From: Cyanobacteria bacterium UBA8156
GTDB lineage: Bacteria > Cyanobacteriota > Cyanobacteriia > Pseudanabaenales > Pseudanabaenaceae
Reading direction: 5' to 3'
DNA: 6,147 bases
Assembly (NCBI GenBank): GCA_003456125.1
Contig: DMPD01000365.1
Span: forward strand, 1-6,147
The position numbers and the translations under genes are program-made. A model generated the notes under the pieces. It was given only the letters and a program-made list of their open reading frames with translations. It had not been told where the DNA came from and did not search any database. The first letter of the stretch is position 1. Every line of letters begins with the position of its first letter. This document shows positions 1 to 5,365 of the stretch, piece by piece.

Positions 1-68
1 TTAATTAAAATGACTATATAGTTGACGCGCTCTCGGATAGCCCGCCTTTGTTCGTCACGAATTGGCAC
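1..68 (-). CDS. 5' fragment of a possible HNH-endonuclease-like gene, cut by the window edge
   Basis: A frame opens with GTG at 68-66, overlaps the last 14 bases of the small upstream gene, and reads on without a stop to the left edge. Its translation is MPIRDEQRRAIRERVNYIVILI. The first 17 residues resemble, from memory, the basic N-terminus of small cyanobacterial HNH endonucleases, where a run like RxxIRERANY leads directly into a CEYC zinc motif. Here the residues after VNY are IVILI, with no cysteine, and the last 20 bases are very A+T-rich. The frame may therefore be a disrupted remnant, a divergent family member, or chance. The overlap with a preceding small gene is the arrangement expected for a two-gene module. 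No Shine-Dalgarno sequence of note was seen. The identification rests on a short match and the surroundings, not on catalytic residues. Confidence 0.3.
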   Translation of the reverse strand, partial: MPIRDEQRRAIRERVNYIVILI

Positions 69-297
69 TTTGCGCAGCGAGCATTGCATTGATATGGGTA
101 AAAATACGGTCTAGCTCTCCAATCGCATCCAATTCGGCAATCTCATCGGGAGTGAGCTGGTCAAATTTTTCCTTTTCTAGCAGGTTTTCCATTCGTAGCT
201 GAAGAGATTCACTGAATTGGAACAAACTCCAATCTCCAACTTTTTCAAGTTGAATCTCGTGGATCCAAGAAGATGGTTTGTTAGGAGTTGTAACCAT
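55..297 (-). CDS. Small acidic hypothetical protein, antitoxin-like in context
   Basis: The protein has about 80 residues from the preferred ATG at 297 to TGA at 57-55. I chose this start because GAGGG lies four bases upstream (302-306). ATGs at 393 and 357 in the same frame would give 112 or 100 residues, but have no clear ribosome binding site. The N-terminal half contains a WIHEIQLEKVGDW stretch. The C-terminal half is charged and predicted helical, with LLEKEKFDQLTPDEIAELDAI followed by a helix ending THINAMLAAQ. From memory, small cyanobacterial proteins with this LTPEE-type helix often precede HNH or other nuclease genes, and one such frame appears to begin inside its 3' end. An antitoxin-like or partner role is inference; no catalytic motif is visible. 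The gene is A+T-richer than its neighbours and has no HIP1 copy, which fits an accessory origin. Confidence 0.65.
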   Translation of the reverse strand: MVTTPNKPSSWIHEIQLEKVGDWSLFQFSESLQLRMENLLEKEKFDQLTPDEIAELDAIGELDRIFTHINAMLAAQSANS

Positions 298-301
298 TTG
301 A

Positions 302-306
302 CCCTC
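302..306 (-). promoter_or_regulatory. Ribosome binding site deciding the start of the small hypothetical gene
   Basis: On the minus strand GAGGG is followed by TCAA and the ATG at 297. The longer in-frame starts at 357 and 393 have no comparable sequence, so this site favours the 80-residue form. The same nine bases, GAGGGTCAA, also precede the usp gene. Confidence 0.5.
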
Positions 307-409
307 GGCGAACCAAGTTTTTGCAAACCAACCTATATCGACCAGGTGCGTCTCCATACTCGTTGTGCTGTTCCCGTATGGGATTTCAAGCATTTAGCTT
401 GATTCCGAT

Positions 410-420
410 AGGTGGCACCT
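410..420. repeat. Short inverted repeat AGGTG-G-CACCT in the ftsH-downstream gap
   Basis: Two perfect 5-base arms around one central base lie between the ftsH stop and the small hypothetical gene. With the start at 297 the repeat is about 113 bases upstream; with the start at 393 it is 17 bases upstream. It could be an operator for an autoregulated small module, or chance. A nearby CCC-TTTT-GGG at 427-436 is also weakly self-complementary. No promoter was recognised with confidence in 298-456, and no strong ftsH terminator was found there. Confidence 0.25.
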
Positions 421-456
421 CTGACACCCTTTTGGGACAAATCATCTAAAACCCAA

Positions 457-2379
457 CTAAAACGTGGCTCCCACCAACGGTTTTTCCGGGATGGCGGTGT
501 AGTTGGTTACCAGGTGGCGAAATTCTTCCCCATCGAGGGTTTCTTTCTCCAATAGCTCTTCCACCAGGAAATCAACCAAGGGTCGATGCTCCTGCAGGAT
601 GTGTTTGGCTTTGGCGTAGCACTCCAGGGCGATCGCTCGGACTTGGCGATCGATCCGGCGGGCTAGGTCTTCCGAGTATTCGCTGGTGGGCATCAAATCC
701 CGCCCCAAAAACACCTCGTTGTTGGGGCTTTCCCATGCGGCCAACCCCAGTTCGGTCATCCCCAACTGCGTGACCATGAGCCGGGCCAAGCGCGTCACCT
801 TTTGCAAGTCGCTGCCGGCACCGTCGTCCACTTCTTCCCGACCAAAGACGACTTCTTCGCAGGCGCGGCCCCCCAGGGTCGCCGTAATGATGTCTAGGAT
901 TTTGGCCCGGGTCTCCAAGCCCACCTCTTCATCGGGCAAGCTGGCGGAAAAGCCCATGATGCCCCCCGATCGCGGCACGATGGTCACCTTATCGAGGGGA
1001 TCGGTGTTGGGCAGCAGGGTTTGCAGGAGGGCGTGGCCCACCTCATGGTAGGCCGTTTTGCACTTTTCGATGCTGTCGATGAGGGGGCGCTTCGGCATCC
1101 CCACCTTGACCCGATCCAAGGCATCGGCGATTTCGAGGTTGCCGATGGCGCTCTTCTGCCGCCGTGCCGTCAAAATCGCCGCTTCGTTCAACAGGCTGGC
1201 CAGATCGGCGCCCGCCAGACCCGGAGTGCGCCGGGCAATGGTTTCCAGGGAAACGCTGTCCTCCAGCTTTTTGTTGCGGGCGTGAACCTTCAAGATTTCC
1301 AGTCGCCCTTTGTAGTCGGGGTAGTCCACCAAAATTTGGCGATCGAACCGCCCGGGCCGCAGCAGGGCCGTATCCAGGACATCGGGGCGGTTGGTGGCAG
1401 CAATCACGATCACGCCGGTGTTGCCCTGAAACCCATCCATTTCCGTCAGCAATTGGTTGAGGGTTTGTTCCCGTTCGTCGTTGCCGCCGCCAATGCCAGC
1501 CCCCCGTTGCCGACCGACGGCATCGATTTCATCAATGAAGACAATACAGGGGGCATTTTCTTTGGCCCGCTGAAACAGGTCGCGGACGCGGGAGGCCCCC
1601 ACCCCCACAAACATTTCTACAAACTCGGAACCGGAGAGCGAGAAGAACGGCACGCCGGCCTCCCCGGCGATCGCCCGGGCCAGGAGGGTTTTGCCGGTAC
1701 CGGGGGGGCCCACCAACAGTACGCCCCGGGGAATTTTGGCCCCCACCGTTGTAAACCGATCCGGCTCCTTCAAAAACGTAACCACTTCCTGCAGTTCTTC
1801 TTTGGCGGATTCCACACCGGCCACGTCATCAAAAATCACGCCGGTTTTGGCTTCTGGCGAAAACCGCGCCCGCGATCGCCCGAAATTGAGGGTTTGGGGG
1901 CCACCGGCTCCATTGCTCAACCGCCGCAGCACAAACACCAGCAACCCCAACAACAGTACAGGCAAAAAGAGGGCGCTGCCGACTTGTACCACAGGGGAAG
2001 CCTGCCGGGGGGCTTTGACGCTGATATCCACCTGCCGCTGGCGCAGACGTTTAATCAACTCGCTGTCCCGCCCGGGAAAATCTACCGCCATGCGGGTGCC
2101 GTCTTTGAGTTCCACCACCGCCGACAGGCCGTTGCTTTCGATATCGACCCGCTTGACCTGGTCGTTTTGGAGATTGACCAAAAATTCACTGTAAGGTTGT
2201 TTGGTCGGTGCCGTTTCGGCCCGCAACGCCGGTGCCCAAACGTAGTTTTGACCAGCCAACACCGCCAACACCAACAGCCGCCACAGCGCTTGGGTGCCGA
2301 TCATTTTTTTCCGGTTTTGCCGGCGGCGGGGGTACCGGGAGCGGGCCGAATCTACGGGTTTCACAATCGGTCGTCTCAT
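457..2379 (-). CDS. ftsH: ATP-dependent zinc metalloprotease FtsH
   Basis: Membrane-bound AAA+ protease that unfolds and degrades damaged or short-lived membrane proteins. In cyanobacteria, FtsH complexes act in thylakoid and cytoplasmic membranes, including photosystem II repair. At 640 residues it is full length for the family. Order: an Arg/Lys-rich start (1-25); a first hydrophobic helix (about 33-51); a lumenal/periplasmic domain (about 52-130); a second helix (about 133-151); the AAA+ module with Walker A GPPGTGKT (224-231), pore loop FVG (257-259), Walker B IVFIDEID (279-286) and second region of homology with Arg fingers R341 and R344; then the protease domain with HEVGH (H445, E446, H449) and probable third zinc ligand D524. 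All key residues are present. The start at 2379 has AAGGA 13 bases upstream, which is rather far. An internal ATG at 2304 (Met26) begins just before the first helix and is a real alternative. The cyanobacterial paralogue group (FtsH1-4) is not settled: the LQEVVTFLK region looks FtsH2-like, while [11 protein letters not shown] recalls another branch. Confidence 0.97.
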   Translation of the reverse strand: MRRPIVKPVDSARSRYPRRRQNRKKMIGTQALWRLLVLAVLAGQNYVWAPALRAETAPTKQPYSEFLVNLQNDQVKRVDIESNGLSAVVELKDGTRMAVDFPGRDSELIKRLRQRQVDISVKAPRQASPVVQVGSALFLPVLLLGLLVFVLRRLSNGAGGPQTLNFGRSRARFSPEAKTGVIFDDVAGVESAKEELQEVVTFLKEPDRFTTVGAKIPRGVLLVGPPGTGKTLLARAIAGEAGVPFFSLSGSEFVEMFVGVGASRVRDLFQRAKENAPCIVFIDEIDAVGRQRGAGIGGGNDEREQTLNQLLTEMDGFQGNTGVIVIAATNRPDVLDTALLRPGRFDRQILVDYPDYKGRLEILKVHARNKKLEDSVSLETIARRTPGLAGADLASLLNEAAILTARRQKSAIGNLEIADALDRVKVGMPKRPLIDSIEKCKTAYHEVGHALLQTLLPNTDPLDKVTIVPRSGGIMGFSASLPDEEVGLETRAKILDIITATLGGRACEEVVFGREEVDDGAGSDLQKVTRLARLMVTQLGMTELGLAAWESPNNEVFLGRDLMPTSEYSEDLARRIDRQVRAIALECYAKAKHILQEHRPLVDFLVEELLEKETLDGEEFRHLVTNYTAIPEKPLVGATF

Positions 2380-2510
2380 GGGAGAATAGCTATCCTTTAG
2401 TTTAGTCTACGGAGTTGGCGCGGCGGTTTTCCCCTACCCCCGTGACCCATTCCGACTCTGAATTGGTCTCTTGGATTGGTCTTTTTGTTGGGTTTTAACT
2501 GCGCTCCATT
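2380..2510. promoter_or_regulatory. Divergent intergenic region between ftsH and rps1B
   Basis: These 131 bases separate two divergently transcribed genes and must contain the upstream signals of both. Toward ftsH, AAGGA lies at 2397-2393, 13 bases before the ATG, and TAGACT and TAAACT further out could serve as -10 elements. Toward rps1B, TTGGAT (2471-2476) and TTTAAC (2494-2499) are spaced 17 bases apart like a weak sigma-70 promoter, but would leave a very short leader. The bases just before the rps1B ATG contain no Shine-Dalgarno match. An 8-base palindrome ATAGCTAT (2386-2393) lies between the ftsH AAGGA and its ATG. Promoter positions are inference from short matches. Confidence 0.5.
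2462..2485 (+). repeat. Direct repeat of ATTGGTCT in the rps1B upstream region
   Basis: ATTGGTCTCTT (2462-2472) and ATTGGTCTTTT (2475-2485) differ at one position and start 13 bases apart, ending 25 bases before the rps1B start codon. Tandem boxes here could bind a regulator, or form part of the leader if transcription starts further upstream. No known regulator is assigned. Confidence 0.35.
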
Positions 2511-3599
2511 ATGTCCGACACTCCTCCTACCAAACCGTTGCCGCCGCGAATTGTTTCGGTAACCCCGCCGAAGTCCAGTTTACCGGAGGTACCGCCCGCT
2601 CCCAGTACTGCGTCCGTACCCAGTGCTGTCCCCCCGGCACCGCTGTCCCCTGTGGTGGAAGCATCCGTCCCTGCATCTGTAGCCGAACCGGCGGCGGCAT
2701 CGGTACCCCCGGTTGCGAATCCCGCCCGTCCGGCACCGGCGGTGTTTTCCAGCGAAGATTTTGCCCATGCCCTGGAAGGCTACGCCTATCGGTTTGAACC
2801 GGGTCAGGTGGTGACCGGCAAGGTGATTGAGGTGGAACCCCAGGGCGTTTATGTGGATATTGGCGGCAAAGCGCCGGCGTTTTTGCCTTTGGCGGAGGCG
2901 GTGCTGCGGGGCCACGACCCGGCCACGGTGTTTGCGGTGGGTTCCGAACACCGCTTTGCCGTCGATCGCGATCGCGATGGGGAAATTTTGCTTTCCATGC
3001 GGCGGTTGGCGATGGAGGAGGCCTGGGAAAAGGCCCAGCAGTGCCTCGATGCGGGGGAAGTGGTGGAGTGCCGGGTGGTGGATCACAATACCGGTGGGGT
3101 GGTGGTTAGTTTTCAGGGTTTGCGGGGGTTTGTGCCCCGTTCCCATTTGGTGGACCGCGGGGATTTGGAAAGTTTGAAGGGGCAACGGTTGCCGCTGGTG
3201 GTGTTGGAAATCGACCGGGAGAAGAAGCGGTTGGTGTTGTCCCACCGTAAGGCCAGCCAGACGTCGGCGTTGCGTCAGTTCCAGAAAGGGACGTTGGTCA
3301 GCGGGACGGTGACCAGTTTGCGGACGTTCGGAGCGTTTGTGGAGGTGGGGGGCACCTCCGCCCTGCTGCACATCCGCGAGATTACCCAAAAATTTGTCCC
3401 CAATGTGGAGTCGATTTTCAAGGTGGGAGACCCGGTGACGGCAGCCGTCTTGGATGTGGACGAGTCCCGGGGCCGTATTGCCCTATCGACCAAAATTTTG
3501 GAGTTGCATCCGGGGGAATTTCTGGAAAATCGGGAAACGGTGTTTGCTCAAGCCGAAGAGCGGCTGGCGAAAAACGTCTCGAAGTTGTGGGATGCCTGA
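2511..3599 (+). CDS. rps1B: 30S ribosomal protein S1 homologue B (three S1 domains)
   Basis: RNA-binding protein of the S1 family. Cyanobacteria usually carry two S1 homologues, Rps1A and the more divergent Rps1B (also described as a nucleic-acid-binding protein). From remembered sequence this one fits the B type: it starts its folded part with FSSEDFAHALEGYAYRFEPG and has SFQGLRGFVPRSHL in the middle domain. Three OB-fold S1 domains are visible at about residues 97-165, 182-246 and 258-329, each ending in a typical strand (ILLSMRR, LVLSHRK, IALSTK). The 362-residue length exceeds the roughly 300 I recall for the family because of an N-terminal tail of about 78 residues rich in Pro, Ala, Ser and Val. 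No Shine-Dalgarno sequence precedes the ATG, which is common for S1 genes. It likely helps mRNA reach the ribosome. It is the first gene of a two-gene unit, its stop overlapping the next start. Confidence 0.9.
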   Translation: MSDTPPTKPLPPRIVSVTPPKSSLPEVPPAPSTASVPSAVPPAPLSPVVEASVPASVAEPAAASVPPVANPARPAPAVFSSEDFAHALEGYAYRFEPGQVVTGKVIEVEPQGVYVDIGGKAPAFLPLAEAVLRGHDPATVFAVGSEHRFAVDRDRDGEILLSMRRLAMEEAWEKAQQCLDAGEVVECRVVDHNTGGVVVSFQGLRGFVPRSHLVDRGDLESLKGQRLPLVVLEIDREKKRLVLSHRKASQTSALRQFQKGTLVSGTVTSLRTFGAFVEVGGTSALLHIREITQKFVPNVESIFKVGDPVTAAVLDVDESRGRIALSTKILELHPGEFLENRETVFAQAEERLAKNVSKLWDA

Positions 3600-4800
3600 G
3601 ATTCTCTGCCTCAGCAACGGCCATGGCGAAGATGAGGTGGGGGCTCGGCTGGCGGTGGCGTTGCAAGAGCGGGGATACCCGGTACAGGCCCTGCCGATGG
3701 TGGGGCGGGGCGACGCTTACACGAAACGGGCGATCGCCTGTTGGGCCGAATTTCAGCATCAACCGCCGTCGGGGGGATTTTCGCGGATGGGGGGGCAACC
3801 CCTCTGGGCAGATTTGCGCCACGGTTTGGTGACCGCCACCCTGCAGCAGGTGGGGGCGGTGTGCCGGTTTGCCCGGCAGGGGGGCTGGGTCTTGGCGGTG
3901 GGGGATGTGGTGCCCCTCATGGCGGCTTGGTGGGGCGGGGGGCCCTATGCGTTTGTGGCGACGGCGAAATCGGAATACTACTGGCGGGATGAGGCCGGGG
4001 TGTTGCCGGGGCAGCGTCCCCCCTGGAGCGGCTCGGAGTTTTATCCGTGGGAGCGGTGGTGGATGGGACACCGCCGCTGTCGGGCGGCTTTTGTGCGCGA
4101 TCGCCTCACGGCCCAACACCTCCAGCAACGCTTTCGGTTGGCGGTGTACGGTTTGGGGAACCCCATGATGGACGATTTACCCCCCGGCGAACTGCCTTTT
4201 CTCGGCGGGGAATGGGTGGTGGCGTTGCTGCCGGGATCGCGCCCGCCGGAGGCCTACCGCAATTGGGAACGGCTGTTGTTGGGGGCGGGTTTTTTGTTGG
4301 AAGCGTTTCCCTATCCCCTGCGGCTGGTGGCGGCGTTGGCCCCGGCCCTCGACCTGGAAACCCTGACGGCGGCCCTGCAACGGGTGGGTTGGCAAGCGGT
4401 GGATGCCCTCACCTATCGTTGGAGCGGCGGAACGTACCTCCACCTGGTGCGCGATCGCTTTGGCCCCTGTCTCCACGCCTGCCATTTTGGCTTGACGGCT
4501 GCCGGTACCGCCACCGAACAATTGGTGGGATTGGGCAAACCGGCGATCGCCTTGGTGGGTCAGGGCCCCCAGTTCAATCGTACTTTTGCCCTAGCCCAGG
4601 GCCGCTTGTTGGGGCCTTCCATTCGGATTGTGGAAGAACCCCGGGCGATCGCCCAAGCGGCCCTCGCCATGTTGGCGGACCCCGACTACTTTCAGATGGT
4701 CATGGCCAACGGCCGGGAGCGGATGGGGGAGCCGGGGGCGACCACCCGCATTGTGGATCGGCTGCTGCAAGCGATGGCCAGGCCCAAAAGCCAGCCCTAA
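3592..4800 (+). CDS. Lipid-A-disaccharide synthase-related protein (LpxB-like, cyanobacterial type)
   Basis: The protein has 402 residues and resembles the cyanobacterial family related to LpxB, the GT-B-fold enzyme that joins two acylated glucosamine units in lipid A synthesis. Visible marks are ILCLSNGHGED at the N-terminus (4-14), LLPGSRPPEA (212-221) between the two halves, and a C-terminal nucleotide-sugar-site-like segment AGTATEQLVGLGKPAIALV (304-322), which shares the GTAT core with true LpxB. The reaction of this family is not established to my knowledge, so substrate and product are not assigned. The chosen ATG (3592-3594) overlaps the rps1B stop by 8 bases. The frame is open further upstream to an ATG at 3454, but those 46 extra codons would lie inside the third S1 domain and lack family resemblance. 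Coupled translation with rps1B is likely. The TAA stop overlaps the convergent usp stop, and five HIP1 copies lie in the gene. Confidence 0.85.
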   Translation: MPEILCLSNGHGEDEVGARLAVALQERGYPVQALPMVGRGDAYTKRAIACWAEFQHQPPSGGFSRMGGQPLWADLRHGLVTATLQQVGAVCRFARQGGWVLAVGDVVPLMAAWWGGGPYAFVATAKSEYYWRDEAGVLPGQRPPWSGSEFYPWERWWMGHRRCRAAFVRDRLTAQHLQQRFRLAVYGLGNPMMDDLPPGELPFLGGEWVVALLPGSRPPEAYRNWERLLLGAGFLLEAFPYPLRLVAALAPALDLETLTAALQRVGWQAVDALTYRWSGGTYLHLVRDRFGPCLHACHFGLTAAGTATEQLVGLGKPAIALVGQGPQFNRTFALAQGRLLGPSIRIVEEPRAIAQAALAMLADPDYFQMVMANGRERMGEPGATTRIVDRLLQAMARPKSQP

Positions 4801-4823
4801 TCTGCCTTCGTTGGGGCTTTTTT
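4793..4823 (+). terminator. Putative intrinsic terminator on the convergent lpxB-like/usp junction
   Basis: AGCCCTAA (4793-4800) can pair with TTGGGGCT (4811-4818), giving an 8-base-pair stem with one T-G wobble and a 10-base loop, followed by a T-run to 4823. This fits a Rho-independent terminator for the rightward lpxB-like transcript. Read leftward, the same stem is followed by GGCTTTTG, and AAAAGCC (4786-4792) can alternatively pair with GGCTTTT (4815-4821), so some bidirectional activity is possible. The hairpin lies inside the last codons of both genes. Confidence 0.55.
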
Positions 4824-5294
4824 CTCTTGCACCACCATCAGCGAGCAAGGGGAGTTGTGCAACACGTAGTTGCTGGCGCTGCCCAAAAAGAACTCCGCCA
4901 GCCCCGAAATGCCCCGCCGGCCCATCACGATCAAATCGGCATCTACGGTGGCTGCCACTTCGCAAATGGTGCGGCCCGGACTACCGGCATTTTGGGTAAA
5001 TTCCGCCGTCACCCCTTGGGCGATCGCCTCCCGCACCAAAGACCCCAGCAGTTCTTCGCCCTGACGCTCGAAGGCACTCCAAGCTTCTTTGTAACGCTCC
5101 ATCAACTCGTCGTAGAGGGCGGGGTAGTGATCCAACGTCGTGATGCCGTAAAAACCGGGGCTGGCTTCTTCTTCGGGCGACAAGACGTGCAACAACATCA
5201 AGCCGGCGCGATGGGCTTTGGCTACCTGCAGCGCTTCGTCAAAAATTCGACGGTAGGATACGCTATCCACTGCTGCCAATACTTTTTGAAACAT
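4797..5294 (-). CDS. Universal stress protein, UspA family (ATP-binding type)
   Basis: A single-domain Usp of 165 residues, full length, probably cytosolic and dimeric. The first strand KVLAAVD (4-10) is typical. The ATP-binding signature G-x2-G-x9-G-S is intact: G125, G128, G138 and S139 in the GRRGISGLAEFFLGS segment. The protein therefore belongs to the nucleotide-binding branch rather than the UspA branch lacking the motif. A helical insert at about 40-80 (SPEEEASPGFYG onward) and the SPGRTICEVA segment match, from memory, a form common in cyanobacteria. The start is supported by GAGGG seven bases upstream. The gene follows the methyltransferase on the same strand after a 71-base gap, so co-transcription is possible but unproven. 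It converges on the lpxB-like gene, the TAG at 4797-4799 overlapping that gene's TAA. The specific stress signal is unknown. Confidence 0.93.
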   Translation of the reverse strand: MFQKVLAAVDSVSYRRIFDEALQVAKAHRAGLMLLHVLSPEEEASPGFYGITTLDHYPALYDELMERYKEAWSAFERQGEELLGSLVREAIAQGVTAEFTQNAGSPGRTICEVAATVDADLIVMGRRGISGLAEFFLGSASNYVLHNSPCSLMVVQEKKAPTKAD

Positions 5295-5301
5295 GGCTTG
5301 A

Positions 5302-5306
5302 CCCTC
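5302..5306 (-). promoter_or_regulatory. Ribosome binding site of the usp gene
   Basis: GAGGG on the minus strand, followed by the seven bases TCAAGCC and the ATG at 5294. It confirms the usp start. The 71-base gap to the methyltransferase stop (5295-5365) otherwise shows a run of seven C (5347-5353) and no convincing promoter or terminator. Confidence 0.6.
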
Positions 5307-5365
5307 AGGCTGTGCTTTCTTACTTTACGCTTGGCGTGGCCCCTTGCCCCCCCGCCGTGAAAAAA

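Noticed and set aside
464..474. GTGG-CTC-CCAC hairpin at the end of ftsH as a terminator
   Set aside because: Four base pairs only, inside the last codons, with an interrupted T-run after it; too weak to call.
1033..1047. HEVGH instead of HEAGH in the FtsH zinc site
   Set aside because: The HExxH residues are intact and, from memory, Val at this position is seen in cyanobacterial FtsH2-type proteins.
1021..2400. Very long plus-strand open frame opposite ftsH
   Set aside because: It is a mirror of the G+C-rich ftsH codons, low in recognisable domains and rich in His/Gln/Pro; ftsH has all family motifs.
2580..3389. Long minus-strand open frame opposite rps1B
   Set aside because: His/Arg/Gln-rich antisense shadow of the S1 domains with no family likeness.
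4047..5360. Long plus-strand open frame spanning the lpxB-like gene and the complement of usp
   Set aside because: It is Gly/Pro-rich, crosses two real genes in other frames, shows no domain, and reflects G+C-rich codon use.
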